This document shows, in pieces, positions 11,648 to 21,313 of a stretch of DNA of 64,000 nt; the stretch's first letter is position 1, and each line of letters begins with the position of its first letter. Where the stretch lies: positions 62,001 through 126,000 of the forward strand of contig JAFEUB010001023.1 of the NCBI GenBank assembly GCA_024529925.1, in the 5' to 3' direction. The stretch comes from Ophthalmolycus amberensis. Its lineage: Eukaryota; Chordata; Actinopteri; Perciformes; Zoarcidae. A program made the translations under genes and the position numbers. A model generated the notes under the pieces. It ran no database searches. It worked only from the letters and a program-made list of their open reading frames with translations, and was not told the origin of the DNA.

Positions 11648-14600
11648 TATATAGATATATAGATATATATATATAGATATATATATTGAAGAAGCCTAGT
11701 AGTAGTAACAATGTCTCTGTGTAGTCAACAACTGTCAAATCAAATAAAGAATGTACACATCAATTATATAATTATATTTTAACAATTATTATTCTCAGTT
11801 TTCAAATTTAACTGGATGGATTACAAATAATACATAAATAAATGTTCTTCTCATTTCAAGTACAATAAGAGCTGCATTAAAGAATAACTGACAAAACAGA
11901 AAGCTTTTGAAAAATGTGCATCTTAAAATAAAGTAATTCATTTTAGAAACATTAATTTCACTGAATTGTCCTGCAGCTTTAAATTCAGTTCATTCAGGTG
12001 TGAAGTGATGTCAATAAAAAAGTCACAATATAATATTTTTGTCTTCTAAAAAGATAAATCAGTGAGCATGGACTTTATCTGTAGTTATTAAACCACTTGT
12101 TTCAGCTCTATTCTCTCCGCTAACATCATTGTTGGACAGTGAATTCATGTGTCAGGATTCTGATCATTTTGGGCTCTTAGGTTTATTTTCTGTCTTCATT
12201 TAAGATGTGAGTGGGTACGTTTGTTCAAAAGAGTTGTGCTTTGTCTCGTAGTGCGCTTCATTTGCCGCTTTTATCAATAGTTACGGTTTCTGAACATATG
12301 AGACATGCTGGATTTAACTGCCTGCGGGAAGAATTAACATAGAAGAGTCTGTTCATTCATGCTTGTAAATTATATTCTCTCTTAACACATTTCTCTTTTT
12401 GGAGAGCGTCATGTGAGATAACCTCTCTGATTAGCGCAATTTTCCTGCTCTTGTTTCTGTTTCCTCGTCTCTCCCCCGTGTGTCACGGTGTGTGTAAACC
12501 TCCCTCAGTCAGGAAACTTGTCAGAATACTCACATTTGATTGGCTGAGCTTTACAACGCATTGGTCGGTGTCTCCTGCACCGCTGAACAAGTACCGTAAC
12601 GGCTGTATAAGATGCGCCGCTTAAAAGTAAAAACTCGCTGCCTAATATGTATGATTCCGAAATATCGATTTTAGGTCCTGGGTCCGGATGCAACTGCGTC
12701 TGGGTCCGCGGTCCGCCAGTTAGAGACCCCTGCTCTAGAGCTTCTAACTGCTGCCGTAGCTAAACCATGTTCAGAAACCCGTCTCAATCCCACTTGTTAT
12801 TCCAAAGATCGAGTCTCCGCAGAGTTTCCCTTTATTGAGCTGCACATGAGAACCTGACTGACTTGAATTTGACTGCTGCACTCTTTAATAAGATCAGCAG
12901 CTGCGTTTTCTACAAATGTAAATATAAAAAGATTCACTTTTATTCTTAATGTTTCTTTTCGGATTTCTTACCTGACGGCCAGTTTATGAGCCAGCTGTCC
13001 CGTCGGCTTCACTTTAAGGTCAAAGAGCGAGGGGATCTTCTTCCCTGCGGAACCTCCCCCTCCGCCACAAGGAGGTGGGGGGCCCATGTGGGGGGGAGGG
13101 CCGATGGGATTTGGGGGCCCGCCTTGGAAGGGACTTCCGTCAGGCCCATGGACAGGGGGACCAGCACAGGGGTGAGGCAAAGGTCCCCCAGGACCAGGGC
13201 CTGGGGGACCTTTGTTGGACATTGGGCCCCTGGTTAGGTCCAGGAGGACCCCCGAAGTCACCCACCGCAGGTCCGCCAAAATCCCCAGGCCCTAGGTTGG
13301 AGTCTAAGGGGACTGGCCGAGGAGGGGTGGGGAGGAGGCCGACTCCAGGAGGGGGTTTGGGGAGAGGGTTGATCCCCTGCTTCTTCAGCTCCTCCACCTC
13401 CTTCTCGTCCTCGGCTCCGGCCTCTGCATCCTCTGCCAGCATCTAGAAAACAAAGATCTCCACCTGTGAGTTATCGGAAATATTCTCTCAAGGTATTCAT
13501 GAAAACAAGAGACGTTTAAAGGAGCTGGACGTACATATGATAGGAACAAAAACATATTTTTCAGGCCTTTTAAAGTTCCACTGAGCTCACAGTGTTAAGA
13601 GGGTCCTACCTTGTTGAGCAGGTCCTGCGTGTCATCGTTGAGGGCGTCGTGGGAAAACATGCATTCGTCGCCGTTGACGCAGTTCCCCGTGGTGTGGAAC
13701 AGCTTACAGGGGAATTCACGTGGCACTGGAGTCAAGGAGGAACACTCAAAGGAGAAAACCAGACAGAAAACACAAACTTCTGGATGCCCTGTGAAGCATT
13801 CAAGCGCTAGGATTGGCCGGGCGTCCATGCGTACACTGACCCTAACTACTCGAAGTCAATGCTTAACCCTAACCAATCGGCTCTCCTTTTACCAGCTACG
13901 CAGGGCGGGTCTTGCCAAGACAAGCAGTCGGATTCATAATTCCGCGGTAACAAATTGGCAGCTTTAATACCCCATAAATCCCACGTAGCAATGAAGAGTC
14001 TCTCTGTGTGGTCGAATGTGAAGGATATCATGCATGTAAGGACAGTGGTCTGCTCGGGCACAAAATCCAGTGATGTAGAACTTGCACAGCTCCTTCTTCT
14101 TGGGCAGCTCGATGTCGTGGCTGAAGTTGCAGTGGTCCCCCTGGTGGTGTAAGAAAAGAAAAGGCCAGAATGAAACCTGAGGGCTCATGACTGACGTGTC
14201 TGAAAGAGCTGCCGACGGATGACTTATAGACCAGGAAGTACGGAATAAATGTGTCCATCATGGGATTTGTTGCGTGTTACTAAATGGTACCTGCACGGTG
14301 TTTAATCACCCTAAACTTATTCATGGCCTCTTTATCTTTCTGCAGCTCACAGGTGCCAAGTTTCCTTTGAGAATCATCCGAGTGTAACCAGATTTTAAAC
14401 ACACGTAGCTGTTTTACCTCACACAGGAAGATAGCAGGTCAACAGTGCACGCTACATAGAAGTGGTGTACATCATCGGACAGCTGGGAGCCCAGATACAT
14501 TTGAGCTCAAATTAGTGTGTGAAGTTGTTTCAGTCATAAATCTAAATAAATATGAATTAAAATAAATTGTGAAAAAGGGCTAAGCACACTATGGTGGAAG

Positions 14601-17600
14601 TAAATTATGGCCATTTCATGCTATATTAGGTCTCTTAAGCTGTTCCAGCTTTTGTCACACAAATTTGGTCCTAAATTACAAACAATTTTCATACTCAAGA
14701 AAAAATTGTAAGGATCAAAAATCCCTCCAAAATACCTAATTAAGAGACCAAGACCTTGAGGAACACCAGAGACACATTCACAATGTGATTGGGTATCAAA
14801 ATCAGGACTTTGTGATAAAACCACATATTTTCTGAATTTGCTGTGAATTTCTATTGATCACGGGCTTTTAAAAACAAAACAACTGAAGTGTATTAAGAAC
14901 ATGAAATACATAACTTGAATGACAAAAATACATTGGAACGCAGCCAGCACACACACACAAAGTGATCGTACCCAGGTGCATCGCCCCTCGATGTAGTACT
15001 TGCAGATGGCCTTTCCTTTCTTATCCTGGTGCTTCTCGTTCATGTTCCTCCTCCCCGGTCCTGGTCCATCGCCTCCACCACCTCCGTCCTAAAACACACA
15101 CACACACACACACACACACAGGAAGAAAGCAGAGTGTGAAGCAATGAGTAAGAAAGAGAAGATGAATGTAGTTTTACTCCTCAGGTCTTATCACTATAAA
15201 GGAAGTAGTCCTGGGGGCACCAGACTGGAGGGAAGCAGACATTTGCATTGACCCACTTTGAATCAAGACACTTTGGGCTGATCTGACATCAGTACATAAA
15301 GCCTCACCCCGTTGTCCATGTCCCCGTTGTTGTCGTCGTCGTTGCCCATGTCGCCTCTTCCTCTCCCGCGGTTTCGACCCCTTCCTCCTCTCATCATACC
15401 CCGTCCTCCTTTACCTCTCCCTCGGCCGCGCCCACCTTTAAGCCCTGGTGAAGAGATTGAAGACAGCGTGAGAGGGACTGTAAGCCTGTGCTTGCTCTAA
15501 AGGGAACTGAACCGAATGAACCTTCTCTTCAGGAAAAGTAAAGATGAAAAACACACACAAAACACGAACAACTACCGAAGCTCCAAACTCACCTCTGCCT
15601 CTGTCTTTGGACTTCTTGTACTGATTGAGGTCTTTTGAGTAGTCATCGTAGTCGTCGTCGCCCATGTTGTCATAGTCATCTTCTCCAAACTGTAAGAACA
15701 GATTCCACACCTCAAGCGTCACATATTTAAAGGGATAGTGTGAAGTGGCTCGTATGAGATTATTATTATTATTACCTGCCATCAGACTGTTAGTTGTTAC
15801 GAGGAACTGAATCCGTTCTCTAGAATCGCTTCAAAGCCACCAGACTCCATTGACGAACACAGTAACTATACCTCGCAGAACACGGGAGTTGCTGGTCTAC
15901 CGGTGAATCCGAACAGTCACGCAATAACACAAAGAAAACCAATCGAGGCAGCGGTGGACCAGCAACCTCTGTCTTTGGAGAGTAAAATCCCCGTTTTTGT
16001 GAAAGGAGTCTGGTGGCTGTGAAGAGAGCATAGCTGGACATAGCGGCTTCAGTTCTGAGGCATGGTGACCAAAGAGTGGAGCTGGGAAACATACGGTAAT
16101 CATTTGTACAGGTACTAGTTTGATTTGGGAAAAGAGAACACAGCAGTTGTGCAGAGTGGTGACATGGCCTTCAGATTTGTTTTCATGTATTAGTATTTTC
16201 CCATCACTCTTCCTAAAACCACCACCAGGCTTGATTGGTAAAACGCTGCACAGTAAAAGGCGATGATCCACATTCAGTACGGACCGTTCCATGTTTGTGT
16301 AACACAGAATGAACTACTTTCTCATGTAAAAATGAAGGAAATCGTTGGCTCCAAGTGCTCTTTTGTTCACTGGAATGCTTCCATGTGAAATATATTTAAC
16401 CAACTGTGCAAATACACAAAACAACTTGTTTCCTGGACTTTGACCAAAGCAAATAGACAACAGGTCCCATCCTGAACTCCAAAACTCACCTCCATCTCTT
16501 CCCCGTAGCCGTCTCCATCGTCGTTGTCTCCTCCCATCTTTCCTCCTCCTCCTCCTCCTCCTCCTCCTCCTCCTCCTCCTCCTCCTCCTCCTCCTCCACC
16601 TCCACCACCACCTCCACCTCCACCTCCTCCACCACCTCGGCCTCCTCTTCCTCGGCCTCCTCCTCTTCCCCTCCTCCCTCCCCTCATTCCTCCACGGCCT
16701 CTCTGGTTCTTCATGCGACCTTTGCCCCCTGCAGAGACGTGGCGACAAAGGACAAAATGAAACGAGTCAGCGACTTATCTGTGGAATTTGAATTGATAAG
16801 AAGCTTTTCTGCAAATAAGCTCCTTTGTCTTGTCCATAAACGTGCAAATGAAACTGAGTAGCGAGTAAATAAAACAGAAAGGCAGTGCCAAACCTGCTAC
16901 TGAGCTTTTGTCACACAGTGGCACATTATTTTGGACTACACATTTTCATAAATGTAGTTCAGGGCCTCTCCACCACATCTGGCCTCACACACTCACTGAA
17001 AATTGGATTCAATTTCAACTGGGCAAATATTTACCGTGCAGAAGTCGATTTTTCAACTCCAACAGCTTTGACCCGACCGCCGAGGACCCACCTCGTCCAC
17101 GGCCGCCTCCTCCCTCCTTGGCCTTGCGGTACTGGTTGAGCTCCTTGGTGAAGTCGTCGTAGTCCTCGTCCCCGATGTCCTCCTCTTCCTCCCCCTCGAA
17201 GTTGTCCTCTTCGAACTCTTCGTAGCCTCCGTAGCTCTGCTTGTCCATCTTCATGTAGCTGCCCTTCTTTGAGCCGCTGTAGCCCCCGTGGGACTGGAGA
17301 CAAGTTAACGTGTTAGATTTCACTTCGCACAAAACTTTATTGAATATTGACTGATGAGGAATACTGAAATTCACTTAAAAAAACATTTGATTGCGATACA
17401 TTCAACAATGAATAGTTCCGTTGACTTACAGGTGGGGGGGGGTACTGTGGACTGTACTCTCTGTACTTCCTCTTCTCACTGGGACTGTAGTCAGAGTCGT
17501 CGCTGAAGTCGGAGTGTTCGTCATCAGAGGACGCATGACGCTGAGAGAGGACGGGAGAAAGAATACAGAGATAATCAGGGAATAAAGTTGAAATAAAAAG

Positions 17601-17879
17601 GCGAGTCTATCTCAGTTCTCTACTCGTCGACAATCGTACTTTGTGTTTGGATTTGCGTTTCTTCTTGGACCTCCTCTTCTCCCTCTCTCGCTCCCTCTCT
17701 TTCTTCCTCTTCCTCTTGCGACGGTGGGATCTCTCTTCATCCGAATTGCTGCTGGCGTGGCGCTCCTTGCTTCGCTGGGCTGCGTCCCCTCCGGCTTCGC
17801 CTCCTCCGCCTGCTTCATCACCACCACCGCCACCGCCATCTCCTCCTCCTCCTCCTCCTCCTCCTGGTACTGCTACTAC

Positions 17880-17917
<38 letters not shown>

Positions 17918-18003
17918 TGGACGTACCTCCACCAATGTCCTCCTCCTCCACTTCTCCCCCGTCATCCTCCAGCTCGCCCTCCTCCAGCTCTCCATCCTCT
18001 GGC
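4070..18003 (-). CDS. zc3h4: zc3h4, zinc finger CCCH-type protein 4 (13 coding exons placed; amino-terminal exon uncertain)
   Basis: Nuclear RNA-binding protein. From family knowledge, ZC3H4 works with WDR82 to restrict non-productive and extragenic RNA polymerase II transcription. Coding exons in transcript order are 18003-17640, 17540-17430, 17293-17092, 16728-16490, 15689-15593, 15444-15308, 15088-14972, 14140-14029, 13719-13610, 13442-12972, 10369-10056, 9283-9041 and 8106-6392. All junction phases agree once one surplus base in 13442-12972 is discounted, giving about 1,410 residues (human about 1,300). In order the protein has an acidic segment, a Lys/Arg/Ser-rich basic block, two LNQY(R/K)K repeats in acidic context, RGG-rich stretches, three CCCH fingers, Pro/Gly-rich low complexity, a conserved RIQQKQQEEEERARR helix and the family-typical end DVFKGFDPTASPFCQ. 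Symbol chosen over ZC3H6 because of that carboxyl end and the neighbour sae1. Oddities: one U12-type intron, one frameshift, long Gly and Ser runs. Confidence 0.93.
6392..8106 (-). CDS. zc3h4: zc3h4 last coding exon (570 codons and stop)
   Basis: The acceptor is cttctttcttag and the exon ends at the TGA at 6394-6392. It opens GDSGNWYSSEDEDGGGSVTS, carries the conserved SILKTLRQQ and many DPRL repeats, SQLQQFSHIKKD, a long Ser run encoded by a GAG/GGA tract at about 7310-7362, DFELLSRILKTV, TDRYNSYNRPRPK, VHNLPVSTLFG, and ends DVFKGFDPTASPFCQ. The reading frame is open throughout. A 22-base C run (mRNA sense) follows the stop immediately. Confidence 0.95.
9041..9283 (-). CDS. zc3h4: zc3h4 coding exon: conserved QQKQQEEEERARR helix
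   Basis: 243 bases, acceptor tgttccctctcag, donor TGAAG|GTAGAG. It begins DNYQGFAGMDERGG and carries VPDFLPPAQRVLFMRIQQKQ then QEEEERARRMAE, a charged helix conserved in ZC3H4/6 proteins. Confidence 0.92.
10056..10369 (-). CDS. zc3h4: zc3h4 coding exon: Pro/Gly/Met-rich segment
   Basis: 314 bases, acceptor cctctatcag, donor GAAG|GTGAGA. The low-complexity PPGMMPPDMQNMGPNLG-type sequence ends in GGNFFNNFFNQQDGMQMEG, the conserved aromatic patch of the family. The first base completes the Arg codon split with the previous exon. Confidence 0.9.
10914..12732. mobile_element. complete hAT-family insertion in a zc3h4 intron
   Basis: Ends CAGGGGTCT (10914-10922) and AGACCCCTG (12724-12732) are inverted, and both sides carry the identical 8-base CTCTAGAG (10906-10913 and 12733-12740), the hAT hallmark. 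1,819 bases, non-autonomous. About 670 bases inside are a TA/TAGA satellite expansion. The remainder shows no transposase reading frame. Confidence 0.85.
11017..11687. repeat. long (TA)n / (TATAGA)n tract
   Basis: Nearly pure TA, later broken by regular TAGATC and TAGATA interruptions, inside the hAT element. Extensive self-complementarity makes its true length doubtful. Confidence 0.95.
12972..13442 (-). CDS. zc3h4: zc3h4 coding exon with a one-base frameshift
   Basis: 471 bases, acceptor gttttctag, donor GTCAG|GTAAGA. The 5' part reads MLAEDAEAGAEDEKEVEELK and on to PPGPNQGP. The 3' part reads MSNKGPPGPGPGG and on to KIPSLFDLKVKPTGQLAHKL in the +1 frame. Both are family-typical and both fit their outer junction phases, which require 470 bases. 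One surplus base, probably an A at 13222-13223 or a base of the adjoining GGGG/CCC runs, separates the two frames. Confidence 0.88.
13610..13719 (-). CDS. zc3h4: zc3h4 coding exon: CCCH finger 3
   Basis: 110 bases, from the AC 3' splice site to donor ACAAG|GTAGGA. It reads EFPCKLFHTTGNCVNGDECM then FSHDAL, a C-x8-C-x5-C-x3-H finger, followed by an acidic helix ending DLLNK. It ends in phase 0 and joins MLAEDAEAGAEDEKEVEELK in the next exon. Confidence 0.93.
13720..14028 (-). other. U12-type AT-AC intron of zc3h4
   Basis: The 309-base intron starts ATATCCTTC and ends GTGCCAC. TCCTTGACT, close to the minor-spliceosome branch consensus TCCTTAAC/T, lies with its branch A 12 bases before the 3' splice site. 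Removing it joins YMH|G to EFPCKLFH, matching the family linker as I recall it. A GT-AG reading would need the cag six bases upstream, has no usable GT donor, and would add residues. Confidence 0.88.
14029..14140 (-). CDS. zc3h4: zc3h4 coding exon: end of CCCH finger 1 and all of finger 2
   Basis: 112 bases, acceptor acaccaccag. It reads GDHCNFSHDIELPKKKEL followed by CKFYITGFCARADHCPYMH, so finger 1 is C-x7-C-x5-C-x3-H across the junction and finger 2 is complete with the same spacing. The 3' end has no GT donor: the intron starts ATATCCTT, the U12 AT-AC signature, directly after the finger 2 His codon plus one G. Confidence 0.93.
14972..15088 (-). CDS. zc3h4: zc3h4 coding exon: first half of CCCH finger 1
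   Basis: 117 bases (39 codons, phase 0 at both ends). A Gly-rich linker leads into KKGKAICKYYIEGRCTW, which supplies the first two Cys of finger 1. The acceptor gtgtgtgttttag lies directly against a (CA)n microsatellite at 15094-15120. Confidence 0.93.
15094..15120. repeat. (CA)n microsatellite beside a zc3h4 acceptor
   Basis: A pure CA run, read as (TG)n on the transcribed strand, ending four bases before the ttttag acceptor of the finger 1 exon. TG runs at acceptors can change splicing. Confidence 0.9.
15308..15444 (-). CDS. zc3h4: zc3h4 coding exon: RG-rich then acidic
   Basis: 137 bases, acceptor tcttcaccag, donor CGGG|GTGAGG. It encodes GRGRGKGGRGMMRGGRGR-type repeats and then an Asn/Asp-rich acidic stretch. 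Phase fits both neighbours. Confidence 0.9.
15593..15689 (-). CDS. zc3h4: zc3h4 coding exon: second LNQYKKSKD repeat
   Basis: 97 bases from acceptor gttcttacag to donor AGAG|GTGAGT. It reads FGEDDYDNMGDDDYDD then YSKDLNQYKKSKDRGRG, matching the exon at 17293-17092 in layout (acidic run, then LNQY and a basic end). Confidence 0.92.
16490..16728 (-). CDS. zc3h4: zc3h4 coding exon: RGG-rich with long poly-Gly
   Basis: 239 bases, acceptor ctctgcag, donor GGAG|GTGAGT. It encodes KNQRGRGG-type repeats, an uninterrupted Gly run of roughly 30 residues encoded by a (CCT)n microsatellite on the plus strand, then an acidic end. RGG-type sequence usually binds RNA and is methylated on Arg. The Gly run length is likely variable between individuals and hard to assemble. 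Confidence 0.88.
17092..17293 (-). CDS. zc3h4: zc3h4 coding exon: first LNQYRKAK repeat
   Basis: 202 bases from acceptor ttgtctccag to donor CGAG|GTGGGT. It encodes a Gly/Lys/Tyr-rich lead, a Glu-rich stretch, then DYDDFTKELNQYRKAKEGG and the start of an RG-rich run. The DYDDFTKELNQY block is one of two family-specific repeats; the other is at 15689-15593. Confidence 0.92.
17430..17540 (-). CDS. zc3h4: zc3h4 coding exon: Ser/Asp-rich segment
   Basis: 111 bases with both ends in phase 0. The acceptor is cctctctcag and the donor CCT|GTAAGT. It reads RHASSDDEHSDFSDDSDYSP followed by SEKRKYREYSPQ, a strongly conserved acidic Ser/Asp motif with many possible casein kinase 2 sites, and ends in a short Pro run. 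Confidence 0.92.
17640..18003 (-). CDS. zc3h4: zc3h4 first firmly placed coding exon: acidic and basic amino-terminal segment
   Basis: The acceptor ends in atatacag and the donor is AAA|GTACGA; the exon starts one base before a codon boundary. It opens with the family-typical EDGELEEGELEDD. An Ala run and two Gly runs follow, encoded by (CTG)n and (CCT)n on the plus strand. It ends in a dense Lys/Arg/Glu block and KSKHK, probably a nuclear localisation region. Confidence 0.9.
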
Positions 18004-21000
18004 CTGTATATGTAAACACACAGAGGGGGGAGTTACATATGCCATATTCTCGTGGGCTGTGGCTCACCCTGCCCAGCTTCTTAGAAGTTTTGGGAACCAT
18101 TGTGAGAAAAAGATATAAAAAAACAACATAAAAATGTATATTTAATTGTTTGTTTTCAGCGGTCACGGATGAAAAAGAGTACAGAGGCTTAGTGCGGTTG
18201 ATGTTAGGTACGAATACACTTTAAGGATTCATAGTGTTCCAGCACCCATGTTAAAGTTGCAACATTTCCACTTTTGTGAGTCAAAACAGGGTTAACTTAA
18301 GTCATTTATTTCAGAGGAATCGAGACTCCCGCTTAGCATCTAACAGCTGACTGAGACCATTGAGGCATAATTTGGGCTGAAACACATCAGTCATTTGAGA
18401 AATAGCTTTTAAACTGTTACATTTGTGGCCTTGGATCCACTTGGAACGCTTTGAATGTTGTCCTTGCAGCACCTATTGCCCTGAAGACTTCTTATTCTAA
18501 ACAGCACTACGAGCTATCTGCTTTTTAAAACCAACACTGTGTGCTACGATTGGTGATACACGTCACTTTTAGTTTAAAAATGCAAGGCTGTGTCTTTTTA
18601 AGTGCCTGTGACTGCTACTGATATAATATATATATGTATATAATTACACATATCACCTCTATTTCTCACAGATGTTTGCCTGTTTATACTACTGATGAAT
18701 CCACTGCTTCACATATGAATCCACCTAAAAATATGAAATATGCTCATAACTAAATGCCTGCAGTGAACATGGGACTCTCCTAAAACTGACCACTCAAGAC
18801 ACACGCCAGGTGAACGCTGCATACACCGAGTGTACGTTATCTTACTAGTACAAAACCATCAGCATAAGCATAAGGAACATGCAGTGTGATTATAATTAAT
18901 ACCTCCAGTTTGGCAAACACAACCGATTGTTAATGTCACCAGCTAAACAAGCTGCCACAATATTAAATACACTAAATAATGCACACGTGGCACTGCTACA
19001 CATGCATTCAAAATGTAGAAAACCGCGATTGGTAAAATAAATTAAAAAAATTCACCATTCTAATTGGACTTTACCGCATCATTTAAATTTTGTAGCTTCA
19101 CAAGCCATCATGTCAGGTCACGTGTAATATCTGTTTTATAGAGAGCGCCGCGCCACCACACACACACGCGCACACACACATTAGGTCAAATCCACCAAAA
19201 TGTCCGAGGCTGAGGGGTCCCAGTTCTACTGCAGTACTGGTGGGACGGACAGGAAATGACTAATGCGCTGTTGCTGTGGTCAACTGCCAGGGCAGGACCA
19301 TGAGTTCCTAATTGACATGGATCACATGCAGGCCTGATCCTGCAGAGACTGGTTGCTGTGGGCGAGTTGAGTTTGGGGGGGGGGCGTTGTTTTAACAAGC
19401 TAAAGCTGCTATTAAATCCAAAAGCACTAATGTTTTTTTACATTAAACTAATACAAATGATTAGCATGTACTGTTTCTTTCCCTACCAGCCACCATTGGT
19501 AATCCAAGCACCAGATCACAACCACCTATTGACCATATTCTTGACTTGGTCAGTGTTTTTTCTGCTTTTTCCGGTGGCACGGGTGTGATATTATTTATGG
19601 AACAGGTAAGGACAGGGATCACATATTAATGACGAAGTGTTTAACACTCCCTGTTGGAGCAGTCAGGTCTTGGCTCTCCCACACAGGCCCACACCCAGAG
19701 TGCTGTCTGCAGCAGGCTGGGAGGGAGGCCTGAGGCCTGGAGCGATGTGAACAGGATCCACTGCGTCACAATATCCTGATAACGAAAATCCATCAACGAG
19801 CACACGGTGAACGGAGGACACAAGGCAGGTGGCGGCTTTGAGGCAAAATGTCAGCTTCACTGTGTGTGTACACACTGCACCCCGCCACATCCTCAGCATG
19901 CCAGCTTCCTCTGGGGAGATAGGGCAATAACCAGCCTTAATAACATGCGCCTCAGCTCTCTGTCGTGAACAAAATGCTCATGTGCGGAGTAATACAGTCG
20001 TACGGAAACTTATTCCAGCTACCGGTGAACGCTACTCAGTATATTTCATCCTTGGAACAAAGCAAATTCGAAGTAAACAACTTTGTATTTTCTGACAGAG
20101 AATACAGACTTTTTCAAAACAATCATTTCAACATTCTATTGAAGTCCTACCGGAGTTTGTTAACTTGCCTAACAAAATTTTTTTTATGAGTCTGAAGCCA
20201 CGAAAAAGACCTTGGGGGAGTTGCGGGATTTTCGCAGCAAAGTTATCCAGATAATTTAATAACTCAACAATCTAGAACCAACATATTTCTTCATATTTGG
20301 GAGTCATTCGAAAGTAGAATCCTCAGCTACTTTTAGCATCTTTACCGTCACTGTATGCAAAGTAGCTCCTAAAATATAAATATGCACATTGTGTGGCGTT
20401 TTCAGTCACTATTGGCTCAATATCCGCATGTTTACTCAAAATACTTTAACATTGACACGTTTTTGCTCAACTTTGCTAAACTCCAACGTGTTCCTTGTCC
20501 TGCACCAGCTACCAGCTTTGAATCCAAACGCCGCAAACTTAGGAACATCATCTCCCACTGCCAAGTCACTCCTCAACCTCACTAAATCAGTGGGTGCCGT
20601 GAAGCTGGCCCGTTAATCAAAGACCCGTCGAGGAGTCAGTCACACAGAGCGGTCACAGTTCAGTCCTCTCTGTCATAGCACAGGGATTGTACTGTACTAT
20701 GGAAGCAAGTACTAATGAGTAGGGAGTGGCTGGGATCCACTACAGACATTGGTGGCCTATCTGGCCTGTTGAGATGCTGTGCAAACATCACCTGCTGCCA
20801 ACAATGTGCCAATTTCAGGAAAAAAAAACTTGCAATGCAAACAAACTCCATCTCGACTTCTCTATGCTCAGCCAAAGTGATTACCAGGTCAGGTTAGTGG
20901 GACCGCAAATCCACCGACAAACTTAATAGACCTGTGAGCGGAATAACTGTTATTGATTAGACCCTACACAAGTATCCACGTACTGCTGACGACTAAGTGC

Positions 21001-21275
21001 AGCAAGATCCAGGTATTTCATCCATATTAACGAATAAAGTTTCCATTTATGTCCATTGACACTATACCAAACTGATAGCAACATCTCTGACCACGCCCAA
21101 CTAGCAGACAACCATGAAGTTCTAAAAGTTCAACAAAGCACAAGATTACTCTAGTCTATGAGGGATGGTTGAATCACAGGATTTACCATGCATTATGGTA
21201 CATTATTAGCTCAATGCATGAGTCTATAACTCATACTAGAAGCAAAGGGCCATGATTAAAATGGGGAATACTTAC

Positions 21276-21313
21276 TGTGACTGGGTTTCTTCACATATTG
21301 CACTCAAAAACAT
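21276..21313 (-). CDS. zc3h4: candidate amino-terminal coding exon of zc3h4
   Basis: An ATG here reads MFLSAICEETQS and reaches a strong donor, TCACA|GTAAGTAT, leaving two bases. That phase matches the exon at 18003, whose first base completes a Gln codon before PEDGELEE. An in-frame TAA lies 12 codons upstream of the ATG. Nothing in these 12 residues is recognisable as ZC3H4, and one phase in three would match by chance. Confidence 0.25.

Noticed and set aside
13720..13727. An ordinary AG acceptor (ccag) for the finger 3 exon
   Set aside because: There is no GT donor after finger 2, and the product would carry extra residues in a conserved linker; the AT-AC reading fits better.
18062..18100. 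A short minus-strand open segment MVPKTSKKLGR followed by GTGAGC, 60 bases before the first firm zc3h4 exon
   Set aside because: Its donor leaves phase 0, but the exon at 18003 needs two bases from upstream, so splicing would shift the frame. The residues also do not match the family.
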